Shown here in pieces: positions 1-7,516 of a DNA stretch of 25,636 nucleotides. Origin of the DNA: Prevotella sp. (GTDB taxonomy: Bacteria; Bacteroidota; Bacteroidia; Bacteroidales; Bacteroidaceae); NCBI GenBank assembly GCA_024681875.1, contig JAILAA010000026.1, positions 1-25,636 on the forward strand. The letters run 5' to 3'. The notes below the pieces were generated by a model. The model saw only the letters and a program-made list of their open reading frames with translations. It was not told the DNA's origin and did not search any database. Each line of letters starts with the position of its first letter. Within the stretch, counting starts at the first letter, position 1. The position numbers and the translations under genes were made by a program.

Positions 1-116
1 ATGTAGGAAGTGGTGTAGAAGTTGCGCACGCGATAATAGCCCTTTTGAATCGTCTGGGCCGTGGCAGACACAGACAGCAGCAGGAGCGTCAGCAGTGAAA
101 GTAGGGATTTCTTCAT
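1..116 (-). CDS. N-terminal fragment of an exported protein
   Basis: Only the first 38 or so codons are inside the window; the rest lies beyond base 1. The ATG is at 116-114. The product starts with two lysines, then a long Leu/Ser-rich hydrophobic stretch ending in SATAQ, a clear signal peptide with probable cleavage after Ala20. The mature protein begins TIQKGYYRVRNF. A GYYRV-type opening is common in secreted Bacteroidales proteins of varied function, so it does not identify this one. The gene follows the terminator behind ompA, so it is probably a separate transcription unit. I saw no convincing TAnnTTTG box in the short gap upstream. The function cannot be told from this fragment. Confidence 0.75.
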   Translation of the reverse strand, partial: MKKSLLSLLTLLLLSVSATAQTIQKGYYRVRNFYTTSY

Positions 117-150
117 TTTTTCAAGTCTTTATAATAAAAGATGTGTAACA

Positions 151-207
151 AAAGAAAGACACAGGGCCAGGGAGCAAAACGTCCCCCAACGCTCTGTGTC
201 TTTCATG
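151..207 (-). terminator. Rho-independent terminator after ompA
   Basis: Arms at 154-164 and 194-204 are perfect 11-bp reverse complements (GAAAGACACAG / CTGTGTCTTTC). A smaller GGGGGA/TCCC pairing lies inside the loop. Read on the minus strand the hairpin ends in CTTTC followed by TTTTGTT, a modest U-rich tail. It lies between the OmpA stop codon and the next gene, where the lipoprotein-ompA unit would be expected to end. Confidence 0.7.
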
Positions 208-225
208 CTTGGTTAAAGCACAGGA

Positions 226-1425
226 TTACTCAGCGATGCAGATGCTGACGCGGTTCTTGTCGTTCTCTGCGAAAGGCTGCTCGGTGTCACCCTTGCTGTC
301 GACGACAATCTGCGAGCGATCTACACGATACTGCTTGACCAGACGGTCGGCTACGACCTTTGCGCGGTTCTCGCCAAGGCGCTTGTTGATCTGTGCGTTG
401 CCAGTACCCTTGTCAGCATAGCCGGTAACGTTAACCTTGGCCTGCGGATTGAGCTTCAGGTAAGCGGCAATCTCATCCAGCTTCTTGTCCTCAGTCGGGT
501 CAATGCGAGTGCTGTTGATGGTGAAGAACACGTCACGGCGCAGGGGCTCAGGCTTCTTCTCAACCTCGACAATTTTCTCGATATAGACGGGCTTCTCGAC
601 AATCTTCTCAACCTCGACCTCCTTGATAACCTCTTTCTCGACAACACGGGGCTGACGATTGAAGAGCGAGCGGCGGGGCTTGAAGTTGGAACCAGGAGCG
701 AAGACACCATAGGCATCGCCAAGGTTGACCTTCACACCCAGGAGGGCATTGAAGTACCAGTCATTGTTCTTAGCTGACTTTGAATTGTAGCTGTCGGAAA
801 GCGTGTTGGCGCTCACCTCAAGACCGAGGCTGACAGCATCGCTGAGGCGGAAGTCAGCCGTCAAGCCTGCATGACCCAAGAGGTTGGTCTTCGTGCCGTC
901 CCAGAGGAGCGACATGGGGGCATTACCGCTTCTGTAATAGAGGGCATCCCAGTGATGCAGCGCATTGGTCTGTTTGGCAACAGTAGCAGCCTCATCGTTG
1001 TCGAAGCCGATATTGGCTCCAATACCGAGGAACATGCCAAAGGTGAAGAAGCGCTGGGGATTGTAGCCACAGAACAGCGTTGACAGGTCGGCCGTGAGAT
1101 CCAAAGAAGGAGCCACGTACTTCCACTTCCAGTTCCACTTGCCATAGTCACCGTAATCGGAGCCAGCCTTCGACTGCCAGGCATTGAGGCTCAGGCGGGC
1201 GCCGAGCACCTGGTCGAACTGATAGCCCACGGCAAGCTGAGCATTGTATGATAACATATCGCTGAAGGAAAGCTCGCCCAGGGTGTACTGTCCACCCAGC
1301 GGCTGCACCTGCACGTACCAGTGAGGATTAAAGACATAGTCTGGTGTCTCCTCCGGCTGCTGTGCCGATGCTGAGACGAAGCCCAGCATCAGCAAGCAGG
1401 TAAGTATTGATTTCTTGATATTCAT
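226..1425 (-). CDS. ompA: OmpA-family outer-membrane protein
   Basis: This 399-residue protein anchors the outer membrane to peptidoglycan. A signal peptide ends at SASA (about residue 21). A predicted beta-barrel follows (about 28-235). Next comes a linker of repeated V-E-K units (about 258-290) and a C-terminal OmpA domain (about 295-399). That domain keeps the peptidoglycan-binding Asp of TGYAD (about 338) and Arg of ENRAKVVADRL (about 354). I chose the ATG at 1425 over an in-frame TTG six bases upstream. The ATG sits 8 nt after AAAGGAG, an unusually good Shine-Dalgarno for this phylum, whereas the TTG would lie almost on it. The gene begins 37 nt after the lipoprotein stop codon, so the two are probably co-transcribed. 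A hairpin terminator follows. Confidence 0.93.
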   Translation of the reverse strand: MNIKKSILTCLLMLGFVSASAQQPEETPDYVFNPHWYVQVQPLGGQYTLGELSFSDMLSYNAQLAVGYQFDQVLGARLSLNAWQSKAGSDYGDYGKWNWKWKYVAPSLDLTADLSTLFCGYNPQRFFTFGMFLGIGANIGFDNDEAATVAKQTNALHHWDALYYRSGNAPMSLLWDGTKTNLLGHAGLTADFRLSDAVSLGLEVSANTLSDSYNSKSAKNNDWYFNALLGVKVNLGDAYGVFAPGSNFKPRRSLFNRQPRVVEKEVIKEVEVEKIVEKPVYIEKIVEVEKKPEPLRRDVFFTINSTRIDPTEDKKLDEIAAYLKLNPQAKVNVTGYADKGTGNAQINKRLGENRAKVVADRLVKQYRVDRSQIVVDSKGDTEQPFAENDKNRVSICIAE

Positions 1426-1462
1426 CGTCAATTCTCCTTTTCTATCGTGTTAGACACTAATT

Positions 1463-4366
1463 CTACTTAACCGTTACGTAGAACTTCCTGGTAGCAACCT
1501 TACCAGAGTAGTCAACGGCAGAATAGATGAGTTGGTAGGTATAGCCACTCGAAACATTGACCTCAAGCTCTGTGTAGCCGCCATCAATAACCTCATTCAT
1601 GCCAGCAGAAGCATTGGCTGCCTTCAGTACATCCTGGCAGGCCTTGACATCAGCAGTCAGAGGCATATCTTGTGCGCTTACACCGTTCTTCCAAACGTTG
1701 GTGACAGCCACAAACTTCTTGAATGCGGGAGCTATGGTCTCAGCATTGTAAGTAGTGGGGATAATCTTCATCACAGAACCGCTGGCAACAGTAGGATATT
1801 TACGCGACCAGTTCAGGCGGGCCAGACCCTTTTCAGTCTCTACAACAAGAACGGGCTTGAAGTATTTGACGGGATCAAGGAAGCGTGAATACTTCTTGTT
1901 AATCTTGTCGATATAGCTGGTGACCTGTGCTGAGATGTTGTCGTGCATGTTGCTGAAGTTGAGATCAGTGATCTCATGGATGAAGCTATTAACATCTTCC
2001 AGGAACTTCTCAATCTGCTTCTCAAGGTTCTCTTCGGGCTCGTTGGTGTCGAGGAAGCGGCTTGTGTAATCAATGTAGTCCTGAATATTCAGCGTGATAG
2101 TAGCCACGGCAGTGGTTTCACCCTGATTAAACTGTACAGTTACAACAGGATGAGTATTTGTGATGGTCACACTGTTGCCGTCGTCGCCATAGATGGTGAA
2201 GTAGGGGAACTCCCACGTTGCTGTTCTGACACCGAAGTTCTTCAGGTAATGTCCATCCAGATGGAAGTCGAATGTAGCCCACAGAGCGTTATCGCCATTC
2301 TCCAGCTTGACAAGCTCGATGTCGGAAATTTCAATGCGGTCGAGGATCGTCAGCTCAGGCAGGCCCTTGAAGAGGCAGTCAAGCATGTTGTCGATGAAGT
2401 CCTGCACACGGCCCATGAAGGGGAGCTTTCCACCCATCTTCTCCTTCAGAACGCCACCAAAGGCGAAGGAGAGCGGCTTGATGCTGGTTACGCCGAGAGC
2501 ATACTGCGACACGGTGCTGTAGCTCTTGTCTTCCACCTTCCATGTAGCCTTCAGAGCGTTGGCATCAAGAAGGTCATGGATATTGTTATAAATAGCATCA
2601 ATAAGAGCGTTCAGGTTGAAGTCCTTGAAGGCATTCTCGTAGTAGTCGGCAGCCGTATTCTTCAGTTTCTCAAGGTCATAACGCAGACCAATCTGCTGAG
2701 CCTGATCAGAGTTTACAGTCACACTTGCCTCATAGAAGCCGTTGGAGCTCTGTTCGTCGTTAGCAGGACCGTCAGCACGTGTAACGCCGAAGGTAAGTAC
2801 GTGATCGCTCTTCTTAAGGCCACCGAGCTGTACAGGCACCTCCACATTAGCGCTGTTAATCAGCTTAAACTGTGTGCCAGTGAAGTCGCGGTCGGTAGGA
2901 TTAACGGTGAGGTAGATGGTACCGGCATTTCCTTCCTTTACCTTGAACTCGTCACCATCCTTATACTGCGTAGCGATGATATCCTCGTTCTCGCCATAAG
3001 TCAAATAGCCCTTGAGCTTGCTTATCGAGGTAACGCCCAGCATCCTCAAGTCATCGTCGGTGAACTGGCCAATACTCCACATAGAAGGCTCATTTTCCAA
3101 AGCTGCATAAGCACTGTTGCGTGTGGGGAACTGCAGACCACGGTCGCTGACTGTGCCGTTGAATACAACGAGCAAGTCGGAACGGACGTCGAAGGGCAGT
3201 GCGAACTCACCGAACATGGGATTGTAGGTGCCGTTGATTTCGATGCCGGTGATATTGCTTTCAATATAGTCCTTCACCTTAATGGTAAGGGCGAGGATAA
3301 GCTCATAGTTCCTATCCACATCCTCTCTTAACTTATCCACCTTACCGCTGAGCGTATTCAGCTGGCCTTCAAGCACGTCCACTTTGTCAGAAACGCCCTG
3401 AATGGTTACAGACAATTGCTGATGGACGAGTTGGGCTGCAGCCCAGTTCTGGTCAACTTTGTCCTCAAGGTCATTTATCTTCTTGAGGTGATCGGCGATG
3501 GAGTCCTTCAGCTCGGCGTAGTTGTCGCTGACAGTCTGGCTAAGAGTGTTATAGAGGGTCTGAAGATTCTCGATAGATTGTTTGTTGGTCATTGCCTGTG
3601 TATAGGCATCATTAGCCTTCGGAATGATATCGTCAAGATCGCTTCTGATCTTCAGCACAGTTCCATTAAGGTTGGTAACGACTGTTCCAAGGCTGTCGAT
3701 GCGGACAGAATTCTTTTCAGCCAGATCCTTTGCAGACTGTGCCATAGCGCGCACCACGTCAATCCTGGCATTCACTTGAATCATCGTATCGCGAAGGATG
3801 TTGACGTCAACAATTTCGTGAATCTTATTGTAGTTGGTGATATAGATATCCAGTTCTTGAGTCAAGGCATTCACGCCATTGTTGAGCAAGCCAGCCACCG
3901 TATTCATAATGTACTCCTTGTTGGCGTACTTATAAATGCTGTCACGCAGGCTGGCGCGCAAAACGTCGATATCTTCCTTCGTGTAATACTGCTTGAACTT
4001 GTCGTAGACGGCATCAAACTTGCTGTCTATTTCAGGCTTGGTGTAGTAATTGCCCAGCGTATCCTTCAAGGTCTTGAAGAAGTCCTCCTGAAGTACATAG
4101 AGATTGAGCTGCTTGTTGATGTACGCACGGAAAGCCGCGCATGAATCCTGGCACTGCTTCTGCAGTTTCCCCAAATCTTTAATCTGTTTCTCAAGGCTAT
4201 CCTTCTGAGCGTCCATCTTCTTGAACAGGGCATCAAAGTTGTCACCCATGATGCCTTCCAGATTTGTGATCTTCTCGTCGTCATAGTCCTTACAAGAAAC
4301 CATTGAGCTCGTGAAGCCCACGAAAAGGGCGCCAATGAGCAATCCATAAATAAATTTCTTTTTCAT
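1463..4366 (-). CDS. Large coiled-coil surface lipoprotein
   Basis: This 967-residue protein has a type II signal peptide ending in MVSC, with Cys25 as the lipidated residue. The next residues, KDYDDE, are acidic, like the lipoprotein export signals that send Bacteroidetes lipoproteins to the cell surface; surface exposure is therefore inferred. Residues about 31-370 are a long heptad-like coiled coil. Three segments spaced exactly 20 residues apart (YYTKPEID at 107, YYTKEDID at 127, a degenerate YANKEYI at 147) resemble the YTKxEID units of phage tail fibres and stalks. From about 372 on the sequence is beta-rich with no domain I can name, ending in a fold that closes with RKFYVTVK. It has its own promoter and is followed closely by ompA. 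The function is unknown; an elongated surface stalk or adhesin is a reasonable guess. Confidence 0.85.
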   Translation of the reverse strand: MKKKFIYGLLIGALFVGFTSSMVSCKDYDDEKITNLEGIMGDNFDALFKKMDAQKDSLEKQIKDLGKLQKQCQDSCAAFRAYINKQLNLYVLQEDFFKTLKDTLGNYYTKPEIDSKFDAVYDKFKQYYTKEDIDVLRASLRDSIYKYANKEYIMNTVAGLLNNGVNALTQELDIYITNYNKIHEIVDVNILRDTMIQVNARIDVVRAMAQSAKDLAEKNSVRIDSLGTVVTNLNGTVLKIRSDLDDIIPKANDAYTQAMTNKQSIENLQTLYNTLSQTVSDNYAELKDSIADHLKKINDLEDKVDQNWAAAQLVHQQLSVTIQGVSDKVDVLEGQLNTLSGKVDKLREDVDRNYELILALTIKVKDYIESNITGIEINGTYNPMFGEFALPFDVRSDLLVVFNGTVSDRGLQFPTRNSAYAALENEPSMWSIGQFTDDDLRMLGVTSISKLKGYLTYGENEDIIATQYKDGDEFKVKEGNAGTIYLTVNPTDRDFTGTQFKLINSANVEVPVQLGGLKKSDHVLTFGVTRADGPANDEQSSNGFYEASVTVNSDQAQQIGLRYDLEKLKNTAADYYENAFKDFNLNALIDAIYNNIHDLLDANALKATWKVEDKSYSTVSQYALGVTSIKPLSFAFGGVLKEKMGGKLPFMGRVQDFIDNMLDCLFKGLPELTILDRIEISDIELVKLENGDNALWATFDFHLDGHYLKNFGVRTATWEFPYFTIYGDDGNSVTITNTHPVVTVQFNQGETTAVATITLNIQDYIDYTSRFLDTNEPEENLEKQIEKFLEDVNSFIHEITDLNFSNMHDNISAQVTSYIDKINKKYSRFLDPVKYFKPVLVVETEKGLARLNWSRKYPTVASGSVMKIIPTTYNAETIAPAFKKFVAVTNVWKNGVSAQDMPLTADVKACQDVLKAANASAGMNEVIDGGYTELEVNVSSGYTYQLIYSAVDYSGKVATRKFYVTVK

Positions 4367-4417
4367 GAACTTAAAAATTTATATAATTAATACATTTTGG
4401 TTTATGCAAATTCGTGG

Positions 4418-4449
4418 CAAAGTTAAACATTTTTCCACAACCTGCCAAG
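4418..4449 (-). promoter_or_regulatory. Promoter of the lipoprotein-ompA unit
   Basis: On the minus strand TAACTTTG (4425-4418) matches the Bacteroidetes TAnnTTTG -7 box. CTTG (4449-4446), one base off TTTG, lies 20 nt upstream, the expected -33 spacing. Transcription would start near 4411, giving a leader of about 45 nt that is very A/T-rich. No other gene lies between this and the lipoprotein start. Confidence 0.7.
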
Positions 4450-4535
4450 AAAAAGTCAATTTTTCTTTAAAAAAACGTTGATTCTGAGTATTTATGTTAA
4501 CAATTTTCATTCAGATACTCTCCAGAAAGATAGTT

Positions 4536-5357
4536 TTATTCCTTTTCCTGCGGCGAGGTTTTCTCTTCAAGTAGCCTGCGCAGACGCTCGTTTTCCATCT
4601 GCTCGTCGGCCAGCTGGGCGTTCAAAGCATCTATCTGGCTCTCTGTCAAGACGGTGAGGGCTTCGATGTCGGGCACAGGCTTGAAGGTGCCGCTGCCCAG
4701 GTTCCATGTCAGTCCGACAGCCAGTGCAAACACCTGATCCTTGCCGTGCGTTCCACGGGCAAAGACATCACATCCTACGCCGTCGAAATCTGGCTCGAAG
4801 GCGCGCCACGACAGATCAAGGTGTACGGACGCCTTCTGGCTGAGGCGCCACTCGTTGAGCAGACCCAGACCTAGGCCCATGGCATAGGTGTTGTAGCTGA
4901 GGTTGCGACCCAGGCCGCCGCTGATGTAGGGAATGAGGTTCCATCGGCGTGTGTCGCTGACGCCGCAGCACATGTTCGAGAGATTGAAGAGCACCTGCTC
5001 GTCAAGCGTCCAGTAACGCGATGCATTGGCTTCCTTGTCAGTACCTAAGACAGTACGGCCCCACAATCCGCCGAACCGAGTGCGGAGACCGAGGCCGGGT
5101 GTGAACCACTTGCCGACAGACAAGGCCAGTCCCATACGTGTACGATAGTTTTCCGTCAGCGACGACGACAGGCGTGTGCCATGCGCGGTGCCAGCATCGC
5201 CAAAGAACGACGAGGCAGTAACATCGGCCTGCACAAACCAGTTGCTCCAGAAAGAGCCTGTGGCTACGCTGTACCTCTGCGAGGGCAACTCACTGTCTTG
5301 AGCACGGCCTGTCAGCGCTGCGGCAACGATGATAATTGATAGAAAGATTCGCTTCAT
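4536..5357 (-). CDS. Outer-membrane beta-barrel protein, OmpA-like but without the OmpA domain
   Basis: This 273-residue protein has a signal peptide ending at GRA (about residue 19). A barrel-like region follows with alternating aromatic and glycine-rich strands (about 30-228). The barrel resembles the N-terminal half of the OmpA protein at 226-1425: both start with N/HW-F/Y-VQ, share an FNLSNMCCG-type or LSTLFCGYN-type turn, and end in a WNLG or VNLG strand. After the barrel there is only a short acidic coiled coil (about 236-270), rich in Glu and Leu, and then the stop. The peptidoglycan-binding domain usual in this family is missing. The gene starts 32 nt after mutL and probably shares its transcript. 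I cannot assign a specific function. Confidence 0.8.
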   Translation of the reverse strand: MKRIFLSIIIVAAALTGRAQDSELPSQRYSVATGSFWSNWFVQADVTASSFFGDAGTAHGTRLSSSLTENYRTRMGLALSVGKWFTPGLGLRTRFGGLWGRTVLGTDKEANASRYWTLDEQVLFNLSNMCCGVSDTRRWNLIPYISGGLGRNLSYNTYAMGLGLGLLNEWRLSQKASVHLDLSWRAFEPDFDGVGCDVFARGTHGKDQVFALAVGLTWNLGSGTFKPVPDIEALTVLTESQIDALNAQLADEQMENERLRRLLEEKTSPQEKE

Positions 5358-5389
5358 AATGGTGAATATATTTTAGATTAACGGTAGCA

Positions 5390-7201
5390 CTAATTGAACA
5401 AGCTGTCGATATCGGCCTGCGGCAGGATAGCCAGCACGGGATGCCCATCGGGCGTATAGTTGGGGTTAGCGCAGGCAAAAAGTTCGTTCACAAGACGTTC
5501 CATCTCGTCAGCCGACAGCACCTGTCCATAGGCTATGGCGGTGTGACGTGCCATACTCAGGGCCAGCACGGCGTGCATCTCATCGGCAGTGGCGGCACTG
5601 CCTTTCTCGGAAACGTCGGCAACGATATTGCGCAGCAGCGTCAGAGGGTCATAGCTCCCGATGCCCGCGGGAATGCCATTGACGGCATAGCTGCCACCGC
5701 CCAAGTCGCTGATGTCGAAACCCATCGCCTGCAAGTCAGGCAGGAAGCGCTGCAACATGACACTGTCAGATGGCGGGAACTGTACGACCTCAGGGAAGAG
5801 CTGCCGCTGTGTGCTCGCCGAATGCTGGCGCAGCTGCTCGATGTATCTTTCATAGCAAATACGCACATCGGCGCGATGCTGGTCGATAATCATCAGACCC
5901 GACTTCACGGCTGCCATGACATAGCATCCCTTATACTGGTAGTGCTCGGGCGATTTCTCGGCCAATAGCGAGGGGGCGGGTACGTCGTCGGTGTCAGGGA
6001 AGAGGAAAGGCTGGGAAGAAGGGGCCAATGGGCCTAACGAGCCTATAGAGTCTGATGGGTCAGATGGGACTGACGAATCAGCTGAGGTTGCTGAGTTGAA
6101 GGGATTATAAGAAATATTATAATGCACGGCAGGCATGTGTACGGCATGACGCTGCGGGTCGAAGACGGGAATATCGGGACGTCCCTCAGTATCGAAGTCA
6201 ATGGCGGTGACGTCGCCGAAACGCCCTAAGGCATCCTTCACGGCAGCGGAAAGAATCTGGTAGATGCCCTGCTCGTCCTCAAACTTAATCTCGGTCTTCG
6301 TCGGATGGATGTTCACGTCGATGTTGGCCGGACTGACGTCGAAATAGATGAAATACGACGGCACGGTACCCTCTGCCACCAGGCGCTCATAGGCGCCAGT
6401 GACGGCCTTGTGGAAATAGGGATGGCGCATATAGCGCCCATTGACGAAAAAGAAGTTGTGGCTGCCCTTTTTCCTTGCTCCCTCAGGCTTGCCCACAAAG
6501 CCGCTGATGCGGCAGATGGCCGTGTCAACCTCGACGGGCAGAAGCTCCTGGCTGAGACGTTTACCGAACACATCGGCTATGCGCTGCTTGAGCGGCGCAG
6601 CCCGTAGCGTCAGCATCTCCTGCTGATTGCTATAGAGAAAGAAGCTGATGTCAGGATAGACCAGGACGATACGTTCAAAAGCGGCAAGTATGTTGTTCAG
6701 CTCTGTGGCGTTGCTCTTGAGGAACTTGCGGCGTGCAGGCACGTTAAAGAACAGGTTGTCGACCTTGAAATTGCTGCCCACGGGACAGGCTGCTGGCTCC
6801 TGGCTAACCACACGCGAGCCTTGCAGCGTAAGACACGTACCTATCTCATCGGTGGCCATGCGCGTGGTAAGCACCACCTGCGCCACAGCTGCTATCGACG
6901 GCAGCGCCTCGCCACGGAAGCCCATGGTACGCAAGGCGAAAAGATCGTCGGCCTTCCGTATCTTCGACGTGGCGTGGCGCTCAAAAGCCAGGCGTGCGTC
7001 GGTCTCCGACATGCCACAACCGTCGTCAATGACCTGCAAAGATGTGCGCCCGGCATCAACCACGAGCACGCGGATGGTGCGGGCACCGGCATCAACGGCA
7101 TTCTCCACCAGTTCCTTGACCACCGAGGCGGGGCGCTGAATGACCTCGCCAGCGGCAATCTGGTTGGCTACGGAGTCGGGAAGAAGCTGGATGATGTCCA
7201 T
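5390..7201 (-). CDS. mutL: DNA mismatch repair protein MutL
   Basis: MutL couples mismatch recognition by MutS to strand removal. The 603-residue protein has all N-terminal GHKL ATPase motifs: [11 protein letters not shown] (30-40), DDGCGM (59-64), ATSKI (78-82) and GFRGEAL (94-100). A variable Ser/Pro/Asp linker (about 370-400) is encoded partly by a 9-bp minisatellite. The C-terminal dimerisation domain follows. The metal-dependent nuclease motif DQHAxxExxxxE, found in MutL of organisms without MutH, appears as [12 protein letters not shown] (about 440-451). The later CPHGRP-like motif reads TPDGHP (about 583-588). Both therefore lack usual metal ligands. The leader immediately upstream is a heptad repeat array rather than a normal ribosome binding site. 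The gene lies in the PPIase/OstA-like operon. Confidence 0.97.
   Translation of the reverse strand: MDIIQLLPDSVANQIAAGEVIQRPASVVKELVENAVDAGARTIRVLVVDAGRTSLQVIDDGCGMSETDARLAFERHATSKIRKADDLFALRTMGFRGEALPSIAAVAQVVLTTRMATDEIGTCLTLQGSRVVSQEPAACPVGSNFKVDNLFFNVPARRKFLKSNATELNNILAAFERIVLVYPDISFFLYSNQQEMLTLRAAPLKQRIADVFGKRLSQELLPVEVDTAICRISGFVGKPEGARKKGSHNFFFVNGRYMRHPYFHKAVTGAYERLVAEGTVPSYFIYFDVSPANIDVNIHPTKTEIKFEDEQGIYQILSAAVKDALGRFGDVTAIDFDTEGRPDIPVFDPQRHAVHMPAVHYNISYNPFNSATSADSSVPSDPSDSIGSLGPLAPSSQPFLFPDTDDVPAPSLLAEKSPEHYQYKGCYVMAAVKSGLMIIDQHRADVRICYERYIEQLRQHSASTQRQLFPEVVQFPPSDSVMLQRFLPDLQAMGFDISDLGGGSYAVNGIPAGIGSYDPLTLLRNIVADVSEKGSAATADEMHAVLALSMARHTAIAYGQVLSADEMERLVNELFACANPNYTPDGHPVLAILPQADIDSLFN
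6021..6092 (+). repeat. Degenerate 9-bp minisatellite in the mutL linker
   Basis: Eight consecutive 9-base units start at 6021, with rough plus-strand consensus G(G/A)GNCTNAT; examples are GGGCCTAAC, GAGTCTGAT and GGGACTGAC. On the coding strand they give tripeptides ending mostly in Pro or Ser/Asp. Because the unit is 9 bp, copy-number change keeps the frame. The consensus closely matches the array in surA at 10516-10551. Confidence 0.7.
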
Positions 7202-7210
7202 TTTTATGAG

Positions 7211-7245
7211 GTGAGAGGTGGGAGGTGAGAGGTGAGAGGTGAGAG
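7211..7245 (+). repeat. Heptad tandem repeat filling the mutL leader
   Basis: There are five tandem 7-bp units: GTGAGAG, GTGGGAG, then GTGAGAG three times (CTCTCAC on the transcribed strand). The array begins 10 nt upstream of the mutL ATG. It occupies all but one base of the space between the stop codon of the preceding gene (7247) and position 7210. It therefore replaces any conventional ribosome binding site. The same heptad family occurs in ccsA at 14064-14133. Confidence 0.9.
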
Positions 7246-7246
7246 A

Positions 7247-7516
7247 TTAATGTTTTGAAAACGCGATGAGGAGGACGGTGGCGAGGAGTACGAGGATGAC
7301 ACCGAGGAACATAGGAAGGCTCCAGAGCAGTAGTCCCCTACCCTTCTGCCGCTGTTTCCGAGCGGCAGAGAAAACGCCGTGCAGGTCGGAGGGAACGTAT
7401 GCGTTCTGCGGCACAAGCCCCAGCTCCTGACGGGCGCGCTGTTCCACCTGCTGTAAGCGCTCCTTGCGCTCGTCGATGTAAACGGCCTGATGGTTGAACG
7501 GACGCGGCTTATTCAT
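7247..7516 (-). CDS. Small single-pass membrane protein, unknown function
   Basis: This 89-residue protein has a charged, Gln/Arg/Glu-rich N-terminal half (about 1-60) and one C-terminal hydrophobic helix (about 62-86), ending AFSKH. That arrangement suggests a tail-anchored or N-in inner-membrane protein. I chose the ATG at 7516 because it overlaps the end of the OstA-like gene by 8 nt (the ATG lies inside its last codons), a typical coupled arrangement. A longer frame starting at 7579 would merely run through the upstream gene. I do not recognise the family. Tight coupling to the OstA-like gene hints at a role in the same envelope process, but that is only context. Confidence 0.75.
   Translation of the reverse strand: MNKPRPFNHQAVYIDERKERLQQVEQRARQELGLVPQNAYVPSDLHGVFSAARKQRQKGRGLLLWSLPMFLGVILVLLATVLLIAFSKH

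Noticed and set aside
1943..3331. Long open frame on the plus strand opposite the lipoprotein gene
   Set aside because: It runs antisense to a gene with a clear lipobox, promoter and coiled coil; the translation has no recognisable domain and looks like a codon-bias shadow.
4426..4535. Terminator between the barrel gene and the lipoprotein promoter
   Set aside because: A GAGTAT/ATACTC pairing with a distant T-run exists, but the stem is only six pairs and the T-run is not adjacent.
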